Shown: positions 25,703-33,485 of the stretch, in pieces
Layout: the number at the start of each line of letters is the position of its first letter
Position numbering within the stretch: position 1 is the stretch's first letter
From: an uncultured Eubacteriales bacterium
Lineage (GTDB): Bacteria > Bacillota > Clostridia > Oscillospirales > CAG-272
Reading direction: 5' to 3'
Length of the DNA: 34,058 nt
Assembly (NCBI GenBank): GCA_958352145.1
Contig: CATWNM010000026.1
Location: 1-34,058 of the forward strand
Translations under genes and position numbers: made by a program
The notes under the pieces: generated by a model
Databases searched by the model: none
What the model saw: only the letters and a program-made list of their open reading frames with translations
What the model was told of the DNA's origin: nothing

Positions 25703-25731
25703 TTTACATCCGGAGTAAAATGCATTAAAAT
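25703..25731 (+). promoter_or_regulatory. Promoter of the methyltransferase-hslO operon
   Basis: TTTACA (25703-25708), 17-base spacer, TAAAAT (25726-25731). It diverges from the pgk promoter, with about 58 bases between the two -35 boxes. Confidence 0.65.
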
Positions 25732-25784
25732 AGAATAGAAAAAATTGCCCGACGCGGCGCCGGGCGGGCGGGACGGGGGCTTTT

Positions 25785-26546
25785 ATGACAATAGACAATT
25801 ACGGCGGGCTTGCCGCCGTGTACGACCGGCTCAACGCGGAAATCGATTATGTGCGCTGGGCAGCGTATATACAGGCACAGATTGCGGCGCATTCGGATAT
25901 CCCGGTTTCGCTTGTTCTCGATCTTTGCTGCGGAACCGGAAGTATGACACTGGCGCTCGATGCGCTGGGGTATGATATGATCGGCGCGGATATTTCGCCG
26001 GATATGCTGGCCGTGGCGCGTGAAAAAGCCGCAGAGGCCGGGCGGGCGGCGCGCATTCTTTTTTTGTGTCAGGATATGCGCGCGCTGGAACTGTATGGAA
26101 CGGTTCAGGCGGTAACCTGTACGTTGGATGCGCTGAATCATGTGGACGGGGCCGGAGACCTTGCGCGCGTTTTTGCGCTTGTGCACAATTATCTGGAACC
26201 AGGCGGCCTGTTTTTATTTGATTTGAACGCGCCCTATAAATTTGAACATGTATATGGTACGAATGCGTATATTTTAGAAGATGACGGGATTTTCTGCGGC
26301 TGGCAGAACGTATATGATCCGGCTCGCAGAGTCTGCGATTTTTATACGACGGTTTTCCTACGGCGTTCGGACGGCGCGTGGACGCGCCGGGAAGATCATG
26401 AACGGGAGTACTGTTTTTTGCGGGAAGAAATCGAAGAGATGCTCGGGAAAAACGGCTTTTCCCTCATCTGCGTGCATGGAAATACGGACGGCGGAGAGCC
26501 CCTGCCGGACAGCCAGCGGCTGTATTTTACAGCGAAGCGGAAATAA
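25785..26546 (+). CDS. Class I SAM-dependent methyltransferase
   Basis: A 253-residue Rossmann-fold methyltransferase. SAM-binding motif I is VLDLCCGTGSMT (44-55), the acidic residue after strand 2 is in IGADISPDML, DMRAL marks the adenine-binding turn, and a PGGLFLFDLN strand forms the later core. The N-terminal YDRLNAEIDY resembles ubiE/YjhP-like methyltransferases, but the substrate cannot be named. It sits 18 bases before hslO and shares its promoter. Many Bacillota carry similar unassigned methyltransferases. Start ATG 25785 has a GGGACGGGGGC region upstream rather than a classic site. Confidence 0.88.
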   Translation: MTIDNYGGLAAVYDRLNAEIDYVRWAAYIQAQIAAHSDIPVSLVLDLCCGTGSMTLALDALGYDMIGADISPDMLAVAREKAAEAGRAARILFLCQDMRALELYGTVQAVTCTLDALNHVDGAGDLARVFALVHNYLEPGGLFLFDLNAPYKFEHVYGTNAYILEDDGIFCGWQNVYDPARRVCDFYTTVFLRRSDGAWTRREDHEREYCFLREEIEEMLGKNGFSLICVHGNTDGGEPLPDSQRLYFTAKRK

Positions 26547-26564
26547 GAAAGGACTGGACGTTTT

Positions 26565-27449
26565 ATGGAAAAATCACGGATCCTGCGCGGCATGACGCGG
26601 GACGGGAGCGCGCGAATCCATGTGATCGACTCGCGCGCCATGGTAGAAGAATTGCGCCGGATTCACAACGCTTCCCCGACGGCGGCGGCGGCGGGCGGAC
26701 GGCTGCTCAGCGCGGCGGCTATCATGGGGTCTATGTGCGGCGAGCGGCAGGATACGGTCAGCTTGACCGTGGCAGGCGACGGTCCGCTCGGGAAGCTGAT
26801 CGCGGTCGGAGATTATTTCGGCAATGCAAAAGGGTATATTGAAAATCCCGCGGCGGAGCCGCCTCTTCGTCCGGACGGGAAACTGAACGTCGGCGCTGCG
26901 GTCGGCTGCGGGCGCCTTACGGTCGTCCGCTCATGCGGGCAAAACGAGCCGCATGTCGGTACGACGGCGCTGGTCAGCGGAGAGATCGCCGAGGACGTCA
27001 CCGCCTATTTTGCTCAAAGCGAACAGGTTCCGACCCTGCTTGCGCTCGGCGTGCTGGCCGGCCGGGAGGGGCATATCCGTGCGGCCGGCGGCGTTATGGT
27101 GCAGCTTTTGCCGTTTGCATCCGAAGCAGTGATAGCCCGGTTGGAGGAAAACACCGCGGCGCTTGCGCATGTTTCCGCTTTGCTGGAAGCGAAAAAAAGT
27201 CTTACGGAGCTTGCGGATATCGCGCTTGCCGGAATCGAGTACGACGTGTTTGATACGCTTGAGGTCGGATATCGCTGCGATTGTTCGCGCAGCCGGATGC
27301 GCCGCGCGCTTTTGTCGGTCGGCGGAAAGGAACTGACGGAATTGTTTGCGGAACAGGTGGCGGAGGGCAAGCCAGAAGAACTGGAACTCGGGTGTCGGTT
27401 CTGCGGTCAGACGTTTTCTTTCACGAAGGCGGATCTGGGCTTAATTTGA
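26565..27449 (+). CDS. hslO: Hsp33 redox-regulated chaperone
   Basis: A cytoplasmic holdase switched on by oxidative unfolding. 294 residues, the usual length. The C-terminal redox switch is complete: CDC at 238-240 and CRFC at 277-280, four zinc-binding cysteines in CxC and CxxC arrangement. The N-terminal core shows GNAKGYIENP and the GxLxV-type strand. AGAAAGGA precedes the ATG. Together with the catalase and DNA glycosylase elsewhere it adds to the stress-response content, though these are separate units. Confidence 0.97.
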   Translation: MEKSRILRGMTRDGSARIHVIDSRAMVEELRRIHNASPTAAAAGGRLLSAAAIMGSMCGERQDTVSLTVAGDGPLGKLIAVGDYFGNAKGYIENPAAEPPLRPDGKLNVGAAVGCGRLTVVRSCGQNEPHVGTTALVSGEIAEDVTAYFAQSEQVPTLLALGVLAGREGHIRAAGGVMVQLLPFASEAVIARLEENTAALAHVSALLEAKKSLTELADIALAGIEYDVFDTLEVGYRCDCSRSRMRRALLSVGGKELTELFAEQVAEGKPEELELGCRFCGQTFSFTKADLGLI

Positions 27450-27498
27450 ACTGCTTTGCCGCTGTTCAAAATATTTTTAAAAATTCACCTAAAATTCA

Positions 27499-27527
27499 TT
27501 TACTTTTACAGTGTCTTGCGGTATAAT
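27499..27527 (+). promoter_or_regulatory. Promoter of the lipoprotein foldase cluster
   Basis: TTTACT (27499-27504), 17-base spacer, TATAAT (27522-27527), about 39 bases before the first lipoprotein start. Confidence 0.65.
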
Positions 27528-27565
27528 ATTCAAGTATTTTGCATGCGCTGGGGGGAGGGGTTTTG

Positions 27566-28924
27566 ATGCGGCGGATCATGGTGCTCGCTTTGGCTGCGGC
27601 GCTGTTGATTTTCCTTGTTTCCTGCTCTGGATCGGAGGACCCGCCTGTAGAAATTTCTTCCGACTCGGTTTCGTCCGAGGATGTCTCTTCTCTGAACCCG
27701 GGGACGGCAGACTGCACGTCGGACATGCCTGTTACAGTCCCGTCTGTGTCTTCGGAGACCTCGGAGACGCCAGCGGTTCCGGATGTGACGACGAGCGAGC
27801 CCGCGCCTGTTTCAACGGAAAGCTCGTCCGATCCGATTGTTTCCCCTCCGGTTTCGGAAAGCACAAATACAACCGTAACGACGGCTGCGTCCGATCCCGC
27901 CTCTTCTTCCTCTGCTGTGCTCAAACCGGAGGATCCGGAATCGTTCGACTTTGCAAAAAGTGATTTGTCCGAATATTTTGTACTTGGAAAATATCTCGGC
28001 ATCGAAGTTTTTGTGGCGGACCGCGTTCCGGTTACGGAGGCGATGGTCGAGGAGCGGCTGACGCAGACGATCGAAGCGCTGCCTGAATCGTTCCGGATTA
28101 TGGATCGTCCGGCTGAGATAGGCGATCGTGTCAGCATTGATTTTTTCGGTACGATTGACGGCGTTCCTTTTGAAGGGGGCAGCATGCGGAATTTTTCCCT
28201 CACATTGGGGAGCGGCGCGATGGTTTCCGGCTTTGAAGACGGCATTGCCGGAATGGAGCCCGGCGAAACGCTGGAGCTTTTCATAAAGCTGCCGGAAGAT
28301 TATTATGCGGGACTTGCAGGTATGGATGCCGTTTTTTCCGTGACGCTGCATTTTATTTTCCCGGAACTGACGGATGAAATCGTGCAAACCTGTTTTGGCT
28401 TGGAGAATGCACAGGCATATCGCGATGCGATGCGCAACGCTTTGGAAAAAGAGGCGGACCGCGCTTTTGAAGTTGCGAAAGAAGAAGCCGCCTGGACGAA
28501 GGCACTGGCCAATTCCCGCGTGATCGAGTATCCGCAGGAAGCGGTGGAAAAAGCGTTCGGCTATACGGTGGAGAGCTATACGATCCTGGCTGAGTCCAGC
28601 GGGATGACTTATGAAGCGTTTTTCCCTTTGGTGTACGGCCTTTCCGTTTCGGAAGCGGAAGAGATTTTTTGGCAGAGCGCTAGAAATGTGGTCGCGCAGG
28701 AGCTTTTGCTGTATTCGATTGCAAAAGACATGGGACTGGATGTCAGCGACGAAAAACTGGAGTCGGATCTTTTGGTGACGGCGAAGCTTTTGAGGCTGGA
28801 CAGCGTCGACGAGTTGATCGCGCAGCTTGGCACCACGCGGGAACTTTTAAAAGAAGAAAAGTTGTATGCTGAAATTATTCCGAAAATCGTGGAGCAGGCG
28901 AACTTTATTGTGAGCGGTTCCTGA
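27566..28924 (+). CDS. Exported trigger-factor-like FKBP lipoprotein, copy 1
   Basis: 452 residues from ATG 27566, preceded by GGGGGGAGGGG. Lipoprotein signal peptide with lipobox LVSC (Cys20). A low-complexity Ser/Thr/Glu/Pro linker spans about 21-125. Next come a short conserved segment (SDLSEYFVLGKYLG), an FKBP-type peptidyl-prolyl isomerase domain (about 184-265: GDRVSIDFFGTIDGVPFEGG, SGFEDGIAGMEPGE), and a helical C-terminal region like trigger factor's substrate-binding part. The ribosome-binding N-domain of trigger factor is absent, in keeping with action outside the membrane. Probably a folding helper for exported proteins; isomerase activity is inferred. First of three tandem paralogues. 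Confidence 0.85.
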   Translation: MRRIMVLALAAALLIFLVSCSGSEDPPVEISSDSVSSEDVSSLNPGTADCTSDMPVTVPSVSSETSETPAVPDVTTSEPAPVSTESSSDPIVSPPVSESTNTTVTTAASDPASSSSAVLKPEDPESFDFAKSDLSEYFVLGKYLGIEVFVADRVPVTEAMVEERLTQTIEALPESFRIMDRPAEIGDRVSIDFFGTIDGVPFEGGSMRNFSLTLGSGAMVSGFEDGIAGMEPGETLELFIKLPEDYYAGLAGMDAVFSVTLHFIFPELTDEIVQTCFGLENAQAYRDAMRNALEKEADRAFEVAKEEAAWTKALANSRVIEYPQEAVEKAFGYTVESYTILAESSGMTYEAFFPLVYGLSVSEAEEIFWQSARNVVAQELLLYSIAKDMGLDVSDEKLESDLLVTAKLLRLDSVDELIAQLGTTRELLKEEKLYAEIIPKIVEQANFIVSGS

Positions 28925-28983
28925 AAATTCAGATTGACTTAGATAAATAAAGATAAATAATAAATAAGGAATGGTTTGTTTTA

Positions 28984-30150
28984 ATGAAAAAATTTTGGGT
29001 AGCGGCGCTGGCTGCCGCTATGCTTCTGGCGGCGACTGCCTGCGGTTCTAAAGACAATGTGGAAAGTACGGACGGCTCCGGCACTTCGGACACGTCTTCG
29101 GACGCGCTGACCGAGGCTACGGAGGCAACAATTGACCCTGACGGTTTTGATTATGTCGCGGCGGATCTCAACGAATATCTTACGCTTGGCGCGTATAAAG
29201 GGCTGAAAATCCCGCTGACGACCAGCAAGGTCATTACGGATGCGGATCTGCAGACGTATATTGACAATGTCCTGAAACAGCATGGCACATCGGCTGAAAT
29301 CACCGACCGTGCCTGTGCGCGCGGAGATACGGTTGTTCTGGACTTTTCAGGCAGCGTGGACGGCGTCGCTTTTGAAGGCGGCACGGCTGAAAATTATACA
29401 CTGACGCTCGGCGCAGGTGGATTTATCGACGGTTTTGAGGATGGGATTATAGGCATGACGCCCGGAGAGACCAAAGTGATACAGGCTGTTTTCCCGGCAA
29501 ATTACGGAAATGAAGCGCTTAACGGCAAAACGGCCGATTTTGAGATCAAGCTGCACTATATTCAGGAAACGGTTTTGCCGGAGTACAGTGATGCGTTTGT
29601 CAAAGAAACGTTTGGCTATGATACGACGGCCGCATATGAAGAGTATGCGCGCGGTGTGCTGGCCGAACTTCGCGAACTGGAGATTCTGCAGGAGAAGCAG
29701 ACTGCCGCGCTGGCGCTTGCCGTGGAGAATTCCAGCGTTCTTAAATATCCAGAGGGACTGGTCGAGGATTATGTGCAGCAGCAAATCGGCTATGTTCAGT
29801 ACTATGCTCTGATGTCCTCCATGTCCTATGAAGATTTTGTCGCGCAGGCGCTGGGCACGACGGTGGAACAGTATGAAGCCGAGGTCCGTGCGGAGGCGGA
29901 GTATGCCGTCAAGCAGGAACTTGTGGTTCATGCGGTCGCGAAAGCGGAGGATATTCAGATCACGGAAGAAGAGCATGCGGAAGAACAGGCGGCGTTTCTC
30001 GAGTACTATGATTATGAGGATGCAGCTTCTTTCTGTGCGGATTATGGAATCACCGAGGCATATTTGCAAAAAACCGTTGATTTTTCCATTTATTATACGC
30101 GTGTTCTGGAAATTATGCTTGAAAACGCTTCCTTTGTGGATGCAGAATAA
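28984..30150 (+). CDS. Exported trigger-factor-like FKBP lipoprotein, copy 2
   Basis: 388 residues. Lipobox AATAC (Cys20), an acidic Gly/Ser/Thr linker of about 35 residues, the shared DLNEYLTLGAYKGL segment, an FKBP domain at about 113-195 (GDTVVLDFSGSVDGVAFEGG, DGFEDGIIGMTPGE), and the helical trigger-factor-like C-terminus with a VKQELVVHAVAKAEDI stretch. AAGGAATGG precedes the ATG. The 59-base gap before it is AT-rich, with repeated GATAAATAA units and a weak TTGACT at 28934, so an extra promoter is possible. Same inferred role as copy 1. Confidence 0.85.
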   Translation: MKKFWVAALAAAMLLAATACGSKDNVESTDGSGTSDTSSDALTEATEATIDPDGFDYVAADLNEYLTLGAYKGLKIPLTTSKVITDADLQTYIDNVLKQHGTSAEITDRACARGDTVVLDFSGSVDGVAFEGGTAENYTLTLGAGGFIDGFEDGIIGMTPGETKVIQAVFPANYGNEALNGKTADFEIKLHYIQETVLPEYSDAFVKETFGYDTTAAYEEYARGVLAELRELEILQEKQTAALALAVENSSVLKYPEGLVEDYVQQQIGYVQYYALMSSMSYEDFVAQALGTTVEQYEAEVRAEAEYAVKQELVVHAVAKAEDIQITEEEHAEEQAAFLEYYDYEDAASFCADYGITEAYLQKTVDFSIYYTRVLEIMLENASFVDAE

Positions 30151-30167
30151 AAAGGAGAATGTAGACT

Positions 30168-31199
30168 ATGAAAAAATTCATCGCTTTTGCACTTGCTGCA
30201 GTATTGCTTTCCGGCCTGCTTGTTTCCTGCGGTGAGTACCAGTTTGAGTATATGAAAGAGGATCTGTCGCCCTATATCACGGCCGGCGAATACCTGAATT
30301 TGACCGTAAAGCTTCCGAAAACAGATGAAGTTACGGATGAAAAGGTAGAGGAACAGATCGCGGAAAAGATCGAGAGCTATTCTACGACAAACGAGGTCGA
30401 CCGTGCCTGTGCGCTGGGAGATACGGTCAATATCAATTATACCGGGCGTGTGGATGGAGCGGAATTTGAAGGTGGTTCCGCTGAGGACGAGGAGTTTGTG
30501 CTCGGAAAGGGCGGCTATATAGAGGGCTTTGAGGATGCGATCGTCGGCATGGCGCCGGGCGAAACGCGCACCATCGACGTGACCTTCCCGGAAGATTATG
30601 ATAAAGAAGAATTAAAGGGCAAGCCGGCGCAGTTTGACATTCAGATGAACACTGTATATGAGATCATTCCCGCCGTATTGACCGATGAAATCGCCGTGGA
30701 GCTTGGCGCGGATAACGCGGAAGCGTATCGCCAGCAGATTCGCACCGAACTGGAGGACGCTGCTGCCGAGACGCTGGAAAAGAATAAAAATCTGTACGCA
30801 TGGACGGCCGTTGTGGAAAACTGCGAACTCAAGGCATATCCGGAAAAAGCGGTCAAGCATATGGCGAACAGCCTGTATGAATATTATGAGGCAATGTATT
30901 ATCAGTACACGCAGTATGGTTTGACGCTGGAGAACTTTGGCATTACAACGGCATCCTGTACCGAGCGGGCGCAGGCGTCGATCCGGGAGGAACTGGCGCT
31001 TTATGCAATCGCAAAGGCTGGCGGATACGCAGTCAGCGATGAGGAATACGAGTCAAAGGTAGCAGTGCTTGCCGAAGAGGCGCAAACTGATGTGAAAACG
31101 TATAAAAGTCGCGTTTCCAGACAGAATACCGAAACGAAAGTTTTGTATGAAAAAATTATGGCCGATGTGCTTTCGACCGCGACTTTTGTTACAGAGTAA
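30168..31199 (+). CDS. Exported trigger-factor-like FKBP lipoprotein, copy 3
   Basis: 343 residues. Lipobox LVSC (Cys21) followed almost at once by the shared segment (EDLSPYITAGEYLNL), so there is essentially no linker. FKBP domain at about 83-163 (GDTVNINYTGRVDGAEFEGG, EGFEDAIVGMAPGE), which is the closest of the three to a canonical FKBP/trigger factor sequence, and a helical C-terminal region with REELALYAIAKAGGY. It starts 17 bases after copy 2, with AAAAGGAG upstream, and is followed by a strong terminator. The three are probably cotranscribed. Confidence 0.86.
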   Translation: MKKFIAFALAAVLLSGLLVSCGEYQFEYMKEDLSPYITAGEYLNLTVKLPKTDEVTDEKVEEQIAEKIESYSTTNEVDRACALGDTVNINYTGRVDGAEFEGGSAEDEEFVLGKGGYIEGFEDAIVGMAPGETRTIDVTFPEDYDKEELKGKPAQFDIQMNTVYEIIPAVLTDEIAVELGADNAEAYRQQIRTELEDAAAETLEKNKNLYAWTAVVENCELKAYPEKAVKHMANSLYEYYEAMYYQYTQYGLTLENFGITTASCTERAQASIREELALYAIAKAGGYAVSDEEYESKVAVLAEEAQTDVKTYKSRVSRQNTETKVLYEKIMADVLSTATFVTE

Positions 31200-31201
31200 A
31201 G

Positions 31202-31245
31202 AAAAAGCGCAAAGCGCGGAACAGTTCCGCGCTTTGCGCTTTTTT
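31202..31245 (+). terminator. Terminator of the lipoprotein foldase cluster
   Basis: Twenty-base perfect stem (31202-31221 with 31225-31244; arm AAAAAGCGCAAAGCGCGGAA), three-base loop CAG, ending in six Ts. Confidence 0.92.
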
Positions 31246-31328
31246 CTGCTTTTATGAGGCGGATTTGATGGAGATGCCGTGAAATTACACCATTCTATTC
31301 CCGAAAATAAACACAGTGACGGGCGGCA

Positions 31329-31357
31329 TTGACTTGCCGCTTTTGTGCATTTATAAT
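31329..31357 (+). promoter_or_regulatory. Promoter of the SLH surface-protein gene
   Basis: TTGACT (31329-31334), 17-base spacer, TATAAT (31352-31357), 39 bases before the start codon. Confidence 0.78.
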
Positions 31358-31396
31358 AAAACTGTAAATGTATCTCAGAATATCGGAGGTGTGTTC

Positions 31397-33208
31397 ATGA
31401 AAAAAATTTTTTGTTTTTGTATTGCGGTTTTGATCGTGGCGCTCGCGTTTCCGTTGGCCGTAGGTGCCGCGGGAAATCAACCATCCAGTCTGCCGTATCT
31501 TACAAATTCGGCTGCAGCTTTTATCGATTTTGCCACCGGCTCGGACGCTTCCACGGGCGCGGCTGCGGACAGCGCGAAAAAAACGTTTGGTTCTCTGACC
31601 GGGAGCGGTGTGATCTCCTGTTTGCCTAAAGGCGGCACGCTTGTTGTCAGCGGCAAAGCCTATGTCGGCGCTTCTTACACGATGCCAAAGCTTTCTGGGA
31701 CGCTGTTGATTACTTCAAGCTACAACGGTACAAGCTATCAGAACGCCGAGCCGGCCAACAATCCGGCCTGTGCCTTTAAAATGCTTGGCGGCGCGACGTT
31801 CAAAATTTCCAGCAATGTTATTTTGGACAATGTGATCGTCTTCCAGGAGAATGCGCAGAATTCGATCATCGTTCCTAACGGGACGACGCTTGTGGTGGGC
31901 ACCGGCGTCGTGTCGATGACGAAACAGGCGTATCAAATGAAGATCGTTGTGGAAACGGGCGGTACGGCGATTATAAACGGCGGCAATTTTGAAGTTGAAA
32001 ACAACGGCGGCAATGTGTATTATGATTACGAGTATGCGTACAATCGGGTTAATATGGCGCCCTCCGGCGACGATGATGTGGATATCAATGTTCCTCCGGC
32101 CGTAGCGTATATCAATTATAATACGGGCAGCAATTCCAACAGCGGCACAGAGCCTTCCGCACCCAAAAAGCAGATGTTTAGCCTCAGCAGCAACGGCGCG
32201 ATGAATTTACTGCGCGGAGGCGGTACTCTGGTTGCAACCGGACGCTTGTATATCGGCGACGATTACACAATCCCGCAGCTTGGCAGTCAACTCACGATCA
32301 CAGGCGCTTACGGCGGAACGAATTATATGAATCCCGAACCTGAAAGCAATCCTGCGGGCGGCGTGATTAAGCTTGCAAATGGGAAAACGCTGACGATTGC
32401 CACGGATACCCGCTTTGAAAACATTTATTTCTTCCAGGAGGGTGCGACACAAAACGTCATTCGTGTGACTTCTGGCGCAACCCTCACGATCGGTCCGAAC
32501 GTCGTCTGCCTGACGAAGCAGTTATTCAATGTGAAGTTGTACGTTGAATCCGGCGCCTACATTATTTTTGAAAGTGCGTCGCACAATTTTGAGTCGATTG
32601 AAGGCGATGGCATCGTTGTTATGCCTGAGGATTCTTTGGGTACGCTTGGGGCATCCCGCGCCTATGCGGATCAGTTTGTCGATGTGACGGTGGACAAATG
32701 GTTCTACGACTATGTGAAGACTGCGTATGAGCATGTGTTAGCCAATGGTACCAGCACGACGGTGTTTTCGCCGGATAACTGTTTTACGGTAGCACAGGCG
32801 TTAACTGCGGCGGCAAATATCCATACTGCCTACTATGGCGAAACTGTTCGAGATGCGGCGGCGGATGAAGCGTGGTATGCGCCGTATGTGGAGTATTGCA
32901 CGGAAAACAATATTATCTCCGCGTCCCAATTTGACGATTATAGCCGGAACATCACGCGCGGAGAGATGGCGATTGTGTTTGCCCATGTTCTGCCGGATGA
33001 AGAGTATGTGCCGGTTCGCGAGGGCATGTGTTTGGATGTGGTTACACAGGCTCCTTGTTATGAGGCGGTGGCTAAGCTGTATCGTGCGGGAATCGTCAGC
33101 GGAGACGGCGAGGGCGGCTACCGCCCGGACGACGAGATTGTCCGCAGTGAGGCGTGCGTGATTTTTACCCGGCTTGCCGTTTCAAATAAGCGCGCTGCGA
33201 GCGTCTGA
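31397..33208 (+). CDS. SLH-domain surface protein with two internal repeats
   Basis: 603 residues from ATG 31397, set by GGAGGT at 31385-31390; the frame is open upstream through the promoter, so the longer reading is rejected. Signal peptide 1-25 (cleavage near VGAAG). Two homologous repeats of about 165 residues (about 40-205 and 236-400) each run from AxIxxxTGS, through GGTLV(V/A)xG(K/R)xY(V/I)Gxx(Y)T(M/I)P, (N/E)PxxNPA, to VVxxTKQ; they look beta-rich, perhaps beta-helical. Three S-layer homology segments (about 427-480, 484-540, 545-595) with FSPDNCFTVAQAL, ITRGEMAIVFAHV and YRPDDEIVRSEACVIFTRL anchor the protein to wall polymers. Function of the repeats is unknown. Confidence 0.88.
   Translation: MKKIFCFCIAVLIVALAFPLAVGAAGNQPSSLPYLTNSAAAFIDFATGSDASTGAAADSAKKTFGSLTGSGVISCLPKGGTLVVSGKAYVGASYTMPKLSGTLLITSSYNGTSYQNAEPANNPACAFKMLGGATFKISSNVILDNVIVFQENAQNSIIVPNGTTLVVGTGVVSMTKQAYQMKIVVETGGTAIINGGNFEVENNGGNVYYDYEYAYNRVNMAPSGDDDVDINVPPAVAYINYNTGSNSNSGTEPSAPKKQMFSLSSNGAMNLLRGGGTLVATGRLYIGDDYTIPQLGSQLTITGAYGGTNYMNPEPESNPAGGVIKLANGKTLTIATDTRFENIYFFQEGATQNVIRVTSGATLTIGPNVVCLTKQLFNVKLYVESGAYIIFESASHNFESIEGDGIVVMPEDSLGTLGASRAYADQFVDVTVDKWFYDYVKTAYEHVLANGTSTTVFSPDNCFTVAQALTAAANIHTAYYGETVRDAAADEAWYAPYVEYCTENNIISASQFDDYSRNITRGEMAIVFAHVLPDEEYVPVREGMCLDVVTQAPCYEAVAKLYRAGIVSGDGEGGYRPDDEIVRSEACVIFTRLAVSNKRAASV
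31514..32596 (+). repeat. Two homologous ~165-residue repeats inside the SLH protein
   Basis: Unit 1 at about 31514-32011 and unit 2 at about 32102-32596, joined by an acidic linker (SGDDDVDINVPP). Similarity is clear at protein level (shared GGTLV, TMP/TIP, NPA, VFQE/FFQE, TKQ positions) and diverged at DNA level, so the duplication is old. Confidence 0.75.
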
Positions 33209-33485
33209 GCTTTCTTCCGCGTTTGTGCGTGCGCAGCGTTATGCTGTTTGTTTCGTAAAATGTTTTTAAAACTGCCGCGCATCGTTTCTGTTTTGTGTCG
33301 CTGCGGCGGAGGGAGAAGCATTTTTTGGAAAAAATAGGTGTGGTTTACTGCATCATACAAAAATGACTTTATTTTCTGCACATTTTTTGAAGTTTTTGCA
33401 CATGAAACCGGTTGATTTTGCCACAGAATTGTGAGATAATAAAAGTGCTACATAATCCAAATACAAAAAAATGGAGGTATTTTAC
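33209..33485 (+). promoter_or_regulatory. Intergenic region with probable promoter of the last gene
   Basis: 277 bases without a gene. A promoter fits at TTGATT (33412-33417), 17-base spacer, GATAAT (33435-33440), about 46 bases before the start at 33486. The remainder is T-rich; no clean terminator for the SLH gene was recognised. Confidence 0.55.

Noticed and set aside
28934..28962. Possible promoter before the second lipoprotein (TTGACT and an AATAATA stretch)
   Set aside because: No good -10 at 16-18 base spacing; the sequence is simple GATAAATAA repetition, so it is noted only as a possibility in the gene entry.
33186..33240. Possible terminator after the SLH gene (GCGCTGCG and CGCAGCG)
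   Set aside because: The arms are far apart and short with mismatches between, and no T run directly follows.
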